Assembly: GCA_948648655.1 (NCBI GenBank) | Contig: CAPKVJ010000010.1 | Location: 1 to 48,421, forward strand | Source: an uncultured Candidatus Saccharibacteria bacterium | GTDB taxonomy: Bacteria; Patescibacteriota; Saccharimonadia; Saccharimonadales; Saccharimonadaceae | Direction: 5' to 3' | Length of the DNA stretch: 48,421 bases | Part shown: positions 7,547 to 16,104 of the stretch, one piece after another | Numbering within the stretch: the stretch's first letter is position 1 | How the letters are laid out: every line of letters starts with the position of its first letter | The notes under the pieces: generated by a model | What the model saw: the letters and a program-made list of their open reading frames with translations, nothing else | Database searches by the model: none | What the model was told of the DNA's origin: nothing | Program-made: the position numbers and the translations under genes

Positions 7547-10270
7547 TCAGTGCTTTTTATAGCGATTATTTCTATTTTTGGTGGTTTTTGGAGGTTGAGT
7601 CGGTTGAAGAGTATCTTGTGATTGAGCTGCAAGTGCACCTAGATCTTTTAGGCTAGGTCTTTCTTTCCCTTCGGCAGCATTTGGTGAGAGTTTGAGTTTG
7701 CGAAAGTCGGCTTGAGGTGTTGGTTGGTACTGAAAATTGGCTTTAGCGGATGTGAGTTTGTCGTGGTTCCCCGATGTGACAGTATTTTGGCTATTCTCGC
7801 CAGCGGCACGACCAGAATCAGACAGCTCACGTTTATATTTTTCTGACTGTTCGATGGTTTCGCGGATTTCTGCTTCAACTACACTGCGATCGCGGGCGTA
7901 GAGCTGACGTGAAGACGCGACGATGCGATCGAAGTTGTCTTGTGGCGTAGTAGGTAGAGAGAGTGTGGTAGCAGAAAAGGCGGGGGCTTTTTCGCCATTG
8001 ATAATCATTGAGATTACGAAATTACGGTTGTTCATTTGCAAGAGATCGGATTGGTCGAAGATTGGCTCAAATTGTTTGGCGAGAACGGGCGCATCATCGG
8101 CGGAGACGCGGAACGAAATTGTGGTACCAACGTTGCCAAATACAGCATCGCGTACAGAGTCGGTCATCTGGGAAATGTATTGGTTGGCAACTGTGAGATT
8201 AAGTCCATATTTTCTTGCCTCTGATAGAATAACAGCGAAACTGTCAGTGGCGAAGTTTTGAAATTCATCTACATAGAGGTAGAATGGTCGGCGGTCAGCG
8301 ACATCTGGAATATCACTTCTGGACATAGCGGCGAGCTGGACTTTTGTTACGAGGAAAGCCCCTAGAATTCCAGCGTTGTCCTCACCAATTAACCCTTTGG
8401 ACAAATTTACAACTAGGATCTTCCCTTCGTCCATAATTTTGCGAACATTGAAACTGGACTTGGGCTGGCCGATAATATTGCGAATGATAGGGTTGGCGGT
8501 AAATGCTCCGACTTTGTTAAGCACTGGTGCGATACTTTCGTTGACTTGCTTTTCATTCCATTGGCCGAATTCGTGTTTCCAGAATTGTAGGACGGTTACG
8601 TCTTTGCAATAGTTGAGAGTTTCTTTGCGAAATTCTTTGTCAGTAAGAATTCGTGAAATGTCTAGGAGCGTCGTCTCGGGCCGATCGAGCAGGGCTAGTA
8701 ATGTGTATCTTAAAATGTGCTCAAGTCGTGGACCCCAAGAATCGCCAAACATACGCTTAAGTACGCCAATGACTTCAGAACAAACATTTGGCTTGCGGGC
8801 TGGGTCATCTAATTCTAGTGGGTTAAAGGCTACGGGGTAAGCCGTATCAGCTGGGTTAAAATAGACGACATCTTGGATACGATATTCAGGGACAAATCGC
8901 AGGTTATTAATTGCGAAATCACCATGCGGGTCGATGATGCAATAGCCCTGATTATAAAATATATCAGATAGAGCGAAAAGCTCGAGCATACCACTTTTAC
9001 CGGCACCAGTTTGTCCGATGATATAAACGTGCCTAGAACGGTCGCGGCGATACATGCCGAATTGATGGTTGATTCCACGAAAATTTGTCAATCCGAAGGC
9101 AGAGATATTTTCGTCATGCGCGGGATCTCCAGTAACGAGTGGCAATTTGGAAGGTGGCTCGGCAGTTTTGGAGCTTGCCCAGACGATATTTGGGGTTTCG
9201 ACAGAGGTATGTGGTAGATGATAGACGCTGGCGAGTTCAGAGATATTTAGAATAAAGCCGTGATCGGAGAATTGGCGCATTTTGTAGGCGTCAAGGTCGG
9301 ACATTTCGAAACTACCGCCCGTGAGACGAAACCCATTAAGGTTGGTAGAGTTGTATTGCTTGAAAGTGCCAACCAGCGCTTGCATATTGAGTTTAGCATC
9401 AGTGGTATCATGTCCGAGATAAGTAAGTCGAATTTTGACTTCGTAGCCAAGCTTGGTAGCTTTTTCTTCGGCTTTGGCGATGCGAGTCTTGTCACGCTCG
9501 GAAAGCTCGGGTTTTGATTCCCCATCGCTGCCGCTAGGCGGTTTAAATAGGGCGCCTAGTGCCTCGAGTAGCCATTGCCAATCAAAGCCACTGTTACGAC
9601 TGCCACCGCCAAAGAAGAATTTGCTACCGGATTTGACTTTGCGGACCCATTTATCAGTGGTTTTTTTGTGCCAATCATCCGAGACTGGGCGTGTGAGAAT
9701 TTGAATCCAAAGCTCTTCCGAGTTGTCTGGATTGAGTTTTGCTAAAGTACCAGTGATGCCAGCAAGCGGGTCTACTTCGAAGTTTTCGAAAGTTTTGATT
9801 GGTAGGGCTTCGTTTTCGGTAAGATCGAGCTCGGCGCTATATACAACTGGGTAGTCTGTGCGTTTATCGACATAGTCATCGTCCATTTTGTAGATTTGGA
9901 CTGTAGGATATTGGGCGTAAATTTGTCCTTCGACGAAACTTTGGAGGATTTTTGGCACCCAAACGTAGAAACGAATTTGACCACCAGTCGAAACGATTTC
10001 AAAACTTAAGTGTTCTTGTATGCCGTTGGAGTTTTTAAGCTCCATTTTGTCGCGTAGGATACCGTGCAAACTAGCAAAAAGCTGTTCGGCAGCGAGCTCT
10101 TTTTTGTCATTGGCGCGTGGAATTTCAAGCATCAGAAGTGCTGAATCTACGTTGAGGACCTTGAGCCGGTTGAGTTTTCTGTAATTACGATAGCTAAGAA
10201 AAGCCAAGATAGCAACAAGTGGTACCCAAAATATGGGCATAATAATAAAGTGTAAAATGTTAGATAGCAT
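7547..10270 (-). CDS. VirD4/TraG-like conjugative ATPase (type IV secretion coupling protein family)
   Basis: A 907-residue protein with one or two N-terminal membrane helices (residues 5-25), a long region up to about 400, and a FtsK/HerA-type ATPase core. Walker A is IIGQTGAGKSGM (about 416-427) and Walker B is FYLYVDEFQNF (about 665-675). A further signature is IIDPHGDFA, typical of the VirD4/TraD-like helicase group. Such proteins couple DNA or protein substrates to type IV secretion channels. The C-terminal 130 residues are low complexity and polar. No other secretion genes lie nearby, so the partner machinery must be elsewhere. A TAAAAT -10 box ends 8 nt before the ATG, suggesting a leaderless or nearly leaderless transcript. 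It lies 20 bp downstream of the sigma/HARE regulator, same strand. Confidence 0.8.
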   Translation of the reverse strand: MLSNILHFIIMPIFWVPLVAILAFLSYRNYRKLNRLKVLNVDSALLMLEIPRANDKKELAAEQLFASLHGILRDKMELKNSNGIQEHLSFEIVSTGGQIRFYVWVPKILQSFVEGQIYAQYPTVQIYKMDDDYVDKRTDYPVVYSAELDLTENEALPIKTFENFEVDPLAGITGTLAKLNPDNSEELWIQILTRPVSDDWHKKTTDKWVRKVKSGSKFFFGGGSRNSGFDWQWLLEALGALFKPPSGSDGESKPELSERDKTRIAKAEEKATKLGYEVKIRLTYLGHDTTDAKLNMQALVGTFKQYNSTNLNGFRLTGGSFEMSDLDAYKMRQFSDHGFILNISELASVYHLPHTSVETPNIVWASSKTAEPPSKLPLVTGDPAHDENISAFGLTNFRGINHQFGMYRRDRSRHVYIIGQTGAGKSGMLELFALSDIFYNQGYCIIDPHGDFAINNLRFVPEYRIQDVVYFNPADTAYPVAFNPLELDDPARKPNVCSEVIGVLKRMFGDSWGPRLEHILRYTLLALLDRPETTLLDISRILTDKEFRKETLNYCKDVTVLQFWKHEFGQWNEKQVNESIAPVLNKVGAFTANPIIRNIIGQPKSSFNVRKIMDEGKILVVNLSKGLIGEDNAGILGAFLVTKVQLAAMSRSDIPDVADRRPFYLYVDEFQNFATDSFAVILSEARKYGLNLTVANQYISQMTDSVRDAVFGNVGTTISFRVSADDAPVLAKQFEPIFDQSDLLQMNNRNFVISMIINGEKAPAFSATTLSLPTTPQDNFDRIVASSRQLYARDRSVVEAEIRETIEQSEKYKRELSDSGRAAGENSQNTVTSGNHDKLTSAKANFQYQPTPQADFRKLKLSPNAAEGKERPSLKDLGALAAQSQDTLQPTQPPKTTKNRNNRYKKH

Positions 10271-10290
10271 ATGCTTTTATTTTAACACAT

Positions 10291-11331
10291 TTATTGGTTT
10301 TCTGGGGCTAAAGTGTAAGTGTCTTTGTCGACTTTGGAAAATAGTTGTTTATTCTGAAGATTGAGCAATACTGTAGTTTCTTTAACCTTACGTGCTCGTA
10401 GGACGCGCTTGACGATTTCTTCACGAGTAAGCGGTTCGCCAGCCTCTTTGAGGACGCTAGTAATGATATCAGCGACGGTTCCCCGTTTGTAACCCCAAGA
10501 GCTTAAAGCGTAAATGCCGCGTCCGATTAGTACGAAACGGGAATCTTTGATTAGCTCGTTATGAATAGCTTGGATTGTAACGTTTTTGCGGCGGAATTCG
10601 GATTTTGAGATGGCATCGGCAATTTCAGAAAAATGCATTGGTTCTTTGTGAGCTTCGAGCACGACGAAAATTTTGTCGCGAATATTGCGCGGGTTGACGG
10701 TCGGCCATTTAGCTAGCCCCCAAAGCCCGTTAAGAGAAGCTAACAATTTAGAAATGGATGCAATGGCTTTGATATGATCAGGATGCTCATAATTTAGCGC
10801 CTCGTCGAGTTGGTCGAGAGTCATTGGCTCGCCATGTTTTTTGATGACGGCTACTACTTCATCGACACGGGCATGCACGGTTTTGGCATCGCCATATTCA
10901 GCAATGCCGATCGCGGCATAATATGAATCATTTTCATCAAGTGCTGTTAGATTGCTGGAAATTGCGCTAATGAAAGTCAATTTTGCACGGTCGGCAGCGG
11001 TGGCTTTTGGACCATAGATTTTGTTAGCTAAATCAGTGGTGCGAGCGACGCGACCAAGCTCGGTTAAATTGCGAATAAGTAACTTTTCAGCAGCGGGAAG
11101 ATCTTCGATATGCCCTTCTTCGGCTCCGATGCGCAAACGGACGAGAATTGCCTTTTCGAGCTGGCGTACGCGTTCGCGAGTAATATTTAATAGTTCTCCG
11201 ATTTGTTCTAGTGTTTCTTTTTGTCCAGATAGCCCAAAACGTCGCGAGATGATTTCGCGCTCGCGATCTTGTTCGATTATTCCTAAACTACTTTTAATAG
11301 CGTTTTCGATAATACTGGCATTCTGGTCCAT
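10291..11331 (-). CDS. Sigma-70 region 4 protein fused to HARE-HTH (RpoE-delta-like) domains
   Basis: Residues 20-70 form a sigma region 4 helix-turn-helix: IISRRFGLSGQKETLEQIGELL followed by ITRERVRQLEKAIL, the -35-recognising motif. No region 2 is present, so it cannot be a complete sigma factor. The middle and C-terminal parts contain winged-helix repeats of the HARE-HTH type: RDKIFVVLEAHKEPMHFSEIADAIS with a GIYALSSWG-like end, and TSVLKEAGEPLTREEIVKRVL. HARE-HTH is known from the RNA polymerase delta subunit. The likely role is a transcription regulator acting with RNA polymerase (inference). The start has an SD-like AAGGGG. Its promoter carries a 25-bp palindrome over the -35 box. It lies directly upstream of the VirD4-like gene. 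Confidence 0.75.
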   Translation of the reverse strand: MDQNASIIENAIKSSLGIIEQDREREIISRRFGLSGQKETLEQIGELLNITRERVRQLEKAILVRLRIGAEEGHIEDLPAAEKLLIRNLTELGRVARTTDLANKIYGPKATAADRAKLTFISAISSNLTALDENDSYYAAIGIAEYGDAKTVHARVDEVVAVIKKHGEPMTLDQLDEALNYEHPDHIKAIASISKLLASLNGLWGLAKWPTVNPRNIRDKIFVVLEAHKEPMHFSEIADAISKSEFRRKNVTIQAIHNELIKDSRFVLIGRGIYALSSWGYKRGTVADIITSVLKEAGEPLTREEIVKRVLRARKVKETTVLLNLQNKQLFSKVDKDTYTLAPENQ

Positions 11332-11386
11332 CAGTTTCCCCTTTGTCCTTAATCGGTTGATTATTTAATATTCATCAATTTTATCT

Positions 11387-11424
11387 ATGATAACATAGTT
11401 TTATACTGTAGTCAACAGTATAAA
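11387..11424 (-). promoter_or_regulatory. Promoter of the sigma/HARE gene with a palindromic operator over the -35
   Basis: On the minus strand TTGACT (11415-11410) and TATCAT (11392-11387) are 17 bp apart. The -35 box sits in the centre of a perfect inverted repeat, TTTATACTG - 7 nt - CAGTATAAA (11400-11424). A regulator bound there would block RNA polymerase, so repression is likely; autoregulation by the HTH protein it drives is possible. Confidence 0.65.
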
Positions 11425-11514
11425 TTGTTTTTGTATGAATTTACTATATTTATTATATCACTTTTGACTGAAAATCGGAAAAAATCCTATAATATATAAG
11501 CTTAAAAACAATAA

Positions 11515-13839
11515 TTAAGACGTTTTCTTGCGGGATTTGGTAGTTTTTGCGGTAGTTTTGCGAGTAGCTTTTTTGGTGCTTTTTCGGGTCGTGCGGCTAG
11601 TTTTGGACTTATTTTTTAGCATTTCTTCGGCCATTTCGCGAGTGATTTTTTTGGGATCCTGATCTTTTCCGATTTTGACATTGTTGAAGCGACCTGGTCC
11701 TTTGACATATGGGCCATAAGCTCCAATGATAATCATAATGTCACCCCAATCAGCGATAATGGAATCGATTTTGGCTTGGTATAACTTTTCGGCAGTCTTA
11801 AAATCAATAGTATATGGGTCATAATCCTTGATCTGGATGTTGTACTTCCCTGCTTTGAGATATGGACCAAATGGTCCGCTTGAGGCAATAATTTCGGTGC
11901 CATCTTTGGTGGCCCCTAACGTGCGTGGTAGTGCTGGTAATTCTAGTTGTTTGAGCGCGGCTTCGAGTGTAACGGTTTTTTCAGTCATTCCCTTTGGTAA
12001 TGGTGCAAAGCGAGGCTTCTCGCCAGAAGTTTTTTCATTGTCTCCGAGTTGGATGAACCCGCCGTTTCTACCGATCTTGGCATAAATCGGTAGTCCAGTT
12101 TTGGGGTCTTTGCCAAGCTCACGAGCGTTATTATAACGAGCGGCATCATCGGATTTGATGACTTCTTTGGAGAATGGTCCGTAGAAATCACGGAGCATTT
12201 TGACGCGCTCAAGCTTTTTCTCGGCGATTTTATCAAGGTCTTCCTCAATATGGGCGGTAAATTTGTAGTCAACAATGTTGTTGAAATTGTCGTTAAGGAA
12301 TCCGGCTAGCAGTTCTCCAATTGGGGTCGGTATGAGTTTGCCTTTGGTGGAACCGGTTTTTTCGGTAACGATTTCGCGTTTAACTTGGCCTTTAGTGAGT
12401 TTTAGTTGGATGACTTCGCGAGGTTCACCTTCGGAATCACCTTTGACGACATAGCCACGAGTTTGGATAGCAGACATAATTGTAGCGTAGGTCGATGGGC
12501 GGCCAATGCCGAGCTCCTCGAGCTTTTTGACAAGTGAACCTTCAGTGTAGCGAGCAGGTGGTTTGGAAAAATTCTGGCGTGCGGTGATCTCCTGTGCTGC
12601 GAGTGGGTCTCCGTTGACTAGTGCTGGTAATTCGTCTTCTTTGGTGCGACCAGTGACTTTGAGAAAACCATCAAAGACGATTACTTCACCTTTGGCTTCA
12701 AATAAATATTTTTTTTCGGCATCTGTTGTGATTTTGATAACAGTCTTTTCGGTCCGAGCTTCCGCCATTTGGGTGGCAAGAGTACGATTGCGAATGAGAT
12801 TATATAATTTACGCTCATAATCATTCTTGCCGGCGACTTCTTGGTCGATATGAGTTGGACGAATAGCCTCGTGGGCCTCTTGAGCACTAGCAGATTTGGT
12901 TTTGAAATTGCGTACCTTGAGATATTCTTTGCCGTAAGTACTCTCAACGTAATCTGCGGTCATGGCAATTGCTTGTTTGGAGAGGTTGAGGCTATCAGTG
13001 CGGTGGTAAGTGATGAGACCGGCTTGATAGAGCGCTTGAGCGGCAGTCATTGTAGTACGTGTTGAAAATCCGAGTCGTGAGTTGGCTTCGACTTGCATTG
13101 AAGCGGTAGTAAATGGGGGTGCTGGTCGGCGCACGCCTGGACTGGTGGTAATATCGGATACTGCGAAATTAGCATTGGCGATCTTTTCGAGGTAATTTTG
13201 AGCGGTTTTTTCGGTATCAAAAGTGTGATTGAGGGTGGCAGGAATTTCGTCTTTGTCTTTGGTGCTAAATTTACCAGTAATCTTAAATTTGGCACTGGAG
13301 GCAAATTTTTCGATTTCTTGTTCGCGCTCGACGATGAGACGGAGGGCTGGTGATTGGACGCGACCGGCAGAGATGGCGCCTGGTACTTTGCGACGTACGA
13401 CACCAGAAAGATCGTAGCCGACGAGCATATCAAGAGTTTGGCGAGCTTGCTGGGAATGGACCATAGCCATATCGACGTGGCGGGGATTCTTAATGGCGGC
13501 CTCAAGAGCGGGTTTGGTAATTTCGTGGAAAGTGATACGGTTGGTATTTTTGGGGAGTTTCAGGACCTCCATGAGGTGCCAAGAAATTGCTTCACCTTCG
13601 CGGTCTTCATCAGTTGCGAGCCAGATAGTATCGGCGGCTTTGGCAGCTTTTTTTAATTCAGAGATGATTTTGGTATGTCCGGGATCGATTTCGTAAGTAA
13701 CGTCAAAAGTATCCTTGTCGACTTTGGTGTCTTTGCGAATGTGGCCGACTGAAGCTAGGACATGAAAATCCTTACCGAGATATTTCTCGATAGTATGAGC
13801 TTTGGCAGGAGACTCGACGATGACTAGATTTTTGGACAT
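11515..13839 (-). CDS. topA: DNA topoisomerase I (type IA), without zinc fingers
   Basis: Type IA topoisomerase that relaxes negative supercoils. The N-terminal Toprim domain shows VIVESPAKAHTIEKYLG and ATDEDREGEAISWHL (the acidic DxDxE-type cluster). The active-site Tyr is in GLITYHRTDS, near residue 278. The C-terminal part carries two TopA C-terminal repeats (GPFGPYLKAGKY, GAYGPYVKGPG) and ends in a Lys/Arg/Thr tail of about 35 residues. No Cys is visible in the protein, so the zinc ribbons of many bacterial TopA are absent. The start is the ATG at 13839 (MSKNLVIVES): a TATACT -10 box (13852-13847) lies 7 nt upstream, so a longer reading starting at 13890 would begin before the transcript. 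Probably leaderless. Confidence 0.95.
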   Translation of the reverse strand: MSKNLVIVESPAKAHTIEKYLGKDFHVLASVGHIRKDTKVDKDTFDVTYEIDPGHTKIISELKKAAKAADTIWLATDEDREGEAISWHLMEVLKLPKNTNRITFHEITKPALEAAIKNPRHVDMAMVHSQQARQTLDMLVGYDLSGVVRRKVPGAISAGRVQSPALRLIVEREQEIEKFASSAKFKITGKFSTKDKDEIPATLNHTFDTEKTAQNYLEKIANANFAVSDITTSPGVRRPAPPFTTASMQVEANSRLGFSTRTTMTAAQALYQAGLITYHRTDSLNLSKQAIAMTADYVESTYGKEYLKVRNFKTKSASAQEAHEAIRPTHIDQEVAGKNDYERKLYNLIRNRTLATQMAEARTEKTVIKITTDAEKKYLFEAKGEVIVFDGFLKVTGRTKEDELPALVNGDPLAAQEITARQNFSKPPARYTEGSLVKKLEELGIGRPSTYATIMSAIQTRGYVVKGDSEGEPREVIQLKLTKGQVKREIVTEKTGSTKGKLIPTPIGELLAGFLNDNFNNIVDYKFTAHIEEDLDKIAEKKLERVKMLRDFYGPFSKEVIKSDDAARYNNARELGKDPKTGLPIYAKIGRNGGFIQLGDNEKTSGEKPRFAPLPKGMTEKTVTLEAALKQLELPALPRTLGATKDGTEIIASSGPFGPYLKAGKYNIQIKDYDPYTIDFKTAEKLYQAKIDSIIADWGDIMIIIGAYGPYVKGPGRFNNVKIGKDQDPKKITREMAEEMLKNKSKTSRTTRKSTKKATRKTTAKTTKSRKKTS

Positions 13840-13880
13840 ATATTTAAGTATAGCATGAGTGTCAAGGCTCTGAAAATGAT

Positions 13881-13924
13881 AACCCCCCATCTTAAGATGG
13901 GGGGTTTAGGCTAATGTTAGCCTA
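13881..13924. terminator. Two adjacent hairpins between topA and the RNA locus
   Basis: A perfect 26-bp palindrome (13881-13906, arms AACCCCCCATCTT) is followed at once by a second hairpin, TAGGCTAA-TG-TTAGCCTA (13907-13924). The first lies 42 nt upstream of the topA start. Together they could end the minus-strand RNA that comes from the promoter at 14601-14629. Confidence 0.6.
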
Positions 13925-14594
13925 AAATATGTGCTCCATTTAATTTCTTTCGCCTCTATTGGACGATGTTACAAGTACGGAGACTTTTGCCCTCACTGGG
14001 CATTAGTTATAATTGAAGGCTTTGATCGCGTTGCTAGCCATCGCTAGCTATCTATTTTTTTCTTTAAAATTTTTTGGCCCTTACGGGCGTACGGATTTAC
14101 CGTACTCGCCATATTATTCTGAAACCTATACCGCCTTCAGAGCATAGATTTTGTTTGGGATTTTTGCAGTGAGTTTTGGCTCCCAAATGGCTCTTAAATT
14201 GCCGAATTCCCCCTGTCGGCTTAAAGTGGGGTTACAATTTGATGTTATTGCACCGTAAAACACCAAAAAGCCCCAGACGAGTAGGTAAGGGTGGGCATCA
14301 CCTACGTAAATCTGGGGCTATTTGGCCCTATAACGCATCGTCGTTCGACTCCGGAAGGTTCCCGGAAGCGCGACCCACCTCACACAAACACGGGGCCCGC
14401 CGGTTATAGGGATTGCTATGCTTTCGAAAGTTTCCCTAAAAGTGGAGGTAATACTTATAAAGCTGACAACCTTAGAAGAAATTGTCAACTCTAGGGGTTT
14501 CAAAAGCACGCAATTTCTGCTAGTCTGGGAGCAAGCTCCTGACTGGCTGAAATTATGATTTATTTAGGTACAGTTGGAGTTAATAACCCTAACT
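13925..14594 (-). ncRNA. Structured RNA locus, possibly an atypical or permuted tmRNA
   Basis: This 670-bp stretch has no credible protein gene but begins at a near-perfect minus-strand sigma-70 promoter and is full of perfect helices. In transcript order these are: AATTTC/GAAATT enclosing an AGTC/GACT and a GGAGC/GCTCC stem (14554-14512), TTGTCA/TGACAA (14487-14464), CCCTATAAC/GTTATAGGG (14411-14326), and AGCCCCAGA/TCTGGGGCT (14319-14269), followed by a T-run. Next comes a short tag-like frame, 14167-14126, whose stop lies in the loop of a TCTGAA/TTCAGA hairpin, as in helix H5 of tmRNA. GGGGCTTTTTGG (14274-14263) could be the 5' acceptor strand of a tmRNA and the preceding AGCCCC the 3' strand, which would be a permuted arrangement. 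No T-arm was found, so tmRNA identity is uncertain. RNase P and SRP RNA signatures were not found. Confidence 0.4.
14126..14167 (-). other. Putative tmRNA tag reading frame
   Basis: On the minus strand, after CTCACT, a GCA resume-like codon opens a 13-codon frame encoding AKIPNKIYALKAV and a TAG stop. The stop sits in the 12-nt loop of a 6-bp hairpin (14141-14136 with 14123-14118). Its length, alanine start and small hydrophobic end resemble tmRNA proteolysis tags, but the usual end is LAA-like. It could be chance. Confidence 0.3.
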
Positions 14595-14600
14595 GTTAGC

Positions 14601-14629
14601 ATTATAGCACACGGAGAAATAAATGTCAA
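14601..14629 (-). promoter_or_regulatory. Consensus sigma-70 promoter of the RNA locus
   Basis: On the minus strand TTGACA (14629-14624) and TATAAT (14606-14601) are separated by exactly 17 bp: a full consensus match, the strongest promoter in the window. Its -35 box overlaps the first codons of dprA on the other strand, so transcription of the RNA and translation-start signals of dprA share DNA. Confidence 0.8.
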
Positions 14630-15516
14630 TACTTTTTTCACAAAATCTTTCTAAAAACAATGAAATTCGACCCCAAGAGACGGAATTTACAGAGGTGTTA
14701 GAGTCTATTGCGGTTACGCCTAAAATATTGTATTTTTATGGAAAAATACCAGAAAAACGGGTAAAATCAGTGGCAATTGTGGGGACGCGGAAGCCGACAA
14801 AATATGGTGAAGCAGTGGCGTATAAATTGGCTTATGAGTTGGCAAAACGTGGCGTGGTCATTGTCTCTGGTTTGGCTTATGGGATTGATGCGATCGCGGC
14901 GCGAGGAGCTTTGGATGCAAGTGGAATAACAGTGGCGGTGCTGGGTACCCCGATTGACCAGATTTATCCACGTGCAAATCAGGGTTTAGCGGAGCGGATT
15001 GTTGGTAGTGGCGGGTGTATTATGAGCGAATTGGCTCCAGGCGAGAAATTTCTGCCAAAAATTGCCTTTTTGCAGAGGAATCGGATCATTTCGGGACTAT
15101 CGGATGCGGTAATTATCCCGGAGGCGGCGGAGAGAAGCGGGTCACTAAATACAGCAGCGCATGCGCTTGAACAGGGCCGAGAGGTGTTTGCGGTGCCAGG
15201 AAATATCAACCAACCGATGTCGCAGGGGTGTAATAAACTTATTCGGCAAGGTGCGACACCGTGTACGGGGCTTGATGATGTCTTGAGTGTATTGTTTCCA
15301 CAGGCAAAAGGGCGGAAGAAGCAGGCTGGAGTGATAACTGGTGATGATGCGGTGGAGACGGCAATTTTGCGAGAGCTAAACGAAGGGGTGGATGAAGGTG
15401 AGGAAATAGTAGGGAGGCTGGGGATGGAGCCGGGAGATTTTAATCGGACTATGACATTGCTCGAGATCAAAGGACGGGTGCGGGCGTTGGGTGCTAATCG
15501 GTGGGCACTTACCTAG
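14623..15516 (+). CDS. dprA: DNA processing protein DprA (Smf)
   Basis: DprA binds incoming single-stranded DNA during natural transformation and loads RecA. The Rossmann-like core is clear: VAIVGTRKPTKYGE, VSGLAYGIDAIAARGAL, QRNRIISGLSDAVIIPEAAERSGSL and VFAVPGNI. The C-terminal 60 residues form the winged helix seen in many DprA proteins. At 297 residues it is shorter than the usual 350 or more; the N-terminal SAM-like domain is missing or reduced to about 45 residues. The ATG at 14623 follows GGAG. The gene overlaps pth tail to tail by four bases (CTAG). Because DprA promotes homologous recombination of taken-up DNA, it may be relevant to the cassette system (inference). Confidence 0.92.
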   Translation: MSILFSQNLSKNNEIRPQETEFTEVLESIAVTPKILYFYGKIPEKRVKSVAIVGTRKPTKYGEAVAYKLAYELAKRGVVIVSGLAYGIDAIAARGALDASGITVAVLGTPIDQIYPRANQGLAERIVGSGGCIMSELAPGEKFLPKIAFLQRNRIISGLSDAVIIPEAAERSGSLNTAAHALEQGREVFAVPGNINQPMSQGCNKLIRQGATPCTGLDDVLSVLFPQAKGRKKQAGVITGDDAVETAILRELNEGVDEGEEIVGRLGMEPGDFNRTMTLLEIKGRVRALGANRWALT

Positions 15517-16037
15517 TGTTCGCGGAGCCAATCTTGTAATTTGATGGTGGCTTCTTGGATGATAGGCATAAGCCCAGATTTTTCGTCTTCAGAGAAGCGA
15601 CTGAGGACGAATTTAGTGTCGCCGAGACGTTGACGGAGATTCTGATTCCCCGTTCCAAGTCGTAGGCGGGCAAAATTTTCGGTGTTTAGTGTAGTAATAA
15701 TAGATTTGAGACCATTATTGCCGCCACTGGATCCTTTGAGCCGGAGGCGAGTTTTGCCGAAGTCGAGCTCAAAATCGTCGCAGACGATAAGGATATTTTC
15801 GATAGGAATCTTGTAATAGTGGGCGAAGGCTTGGACGGTTTGACCGGAATTATTGTAAAAATCTTGGGGCTTGATGAAGATTTGATCATTGGATTTAAGC
15901 CATTTGGCGCCGAGTTTGGGTTTTTCCCAAGTTAGATGATTAATCTTGGCATATAAATCGAGCATCAAAAAACCAAAGTTGTGACGGGTGAAGTTGTATT
16001 CGGCACCAGGGTTGCCAAGACCGACGATGAGATACAT
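15513..16037 (-). CDS. pth: Peptidyl-tRNA hydrolase (Pth)
   Basis: Pth releases tRNA from peptidyl-tRNAs that dropped off ribosomes. The start MYLIVGLGNPGAEYNFTRHN carries the conserved Asn9 and catalytic His19. FIKPQDFYNNSGQTV, ILIVCDDFELDFGKTRLR and GSSGGNNGLKSI are the remaining family motifs with the catalytic Asp and Asn. It has 174 residues. The ATG at 16037 is chosen because a TATTAT box (16049-16044) lies only 6 nt upstream, which rules out an earlier in-frame start; the mRNA is probably leaderless. The 36-bp end of silent cassette 2 lies about 30 bp upstream of the start. It is convergent with dprA with a 4-bp overlap. Confidence 0.94.
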   Translation of the reverse strand: MYLIVGLGNPGAEYNFTRHNFGFLMLDLYAKINHLTWEKPKLGAKWLKSNDQIFIKPQDFYNNSGQTVQAFAHYYKIPIENILIVCDDFELDFGKTRLRLKGSSGGNNGLKSIITTLNTENFARLRLGTGNQNLRQRLGDTKFVLSRFSEDEKSGLMPIIQEATIKLQDWLREH

Positions 16038-16068
16038 GTAAATATAATAGCACAATAATTATTCTCTC

Positions 16069-16104
16069 CCTACTACCTATACTCTAACTAGCTAGGCAGC
16101 GGAG
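16069..16104 (-). repeat. Conserved 36-bp cassette 3' end, copy 2
   Basis: Identical to the block at 768-803, 16482-16517 and 47571-47606. This copy is followed by GAGAGAA instead of the AGGAT shared by the other three. With copy 3 it forms a 36-bp inverted repeat around the head-to-head cassettes 2 and 3. Confidence 0.9.

Noticed and set aside
8830..9704. Several 80-90 residue frames inside the VirD4-like gene
   Set aside because: They are antisense or out-of-frame shadows of a gene with clear Walker motifs.
13840..13890. Longer start of topA
   Set aside because: TATACT at 13852-13847 lies inside the extension, and MSKNLVIVESPAK is the normal family start.
13850..14130. A standard one-piece tmRNA
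   Set aside because: No T-arm (TTCRANY loop on a 5-bp stem) followed by CCA was found downstream of the tag-like frame. Only an atypical or permuted form remains possible.
14176..14509. Short frames of 60-77 codons on both strands of the RNA locus
   Set aside because: They lack start signals, have no recognisable composition, and lie in a region dense with perfect RNA helices behind a strong promoter.
14266..14594. RNase P RNA or SRP RNA
   Set aside because: GGGCCAAATAG and GGTAAGGGTG look like short RNase P pieces, but they are on opposite strands, and the conserved P4 strands and the SRP tetraloop helix are missing.
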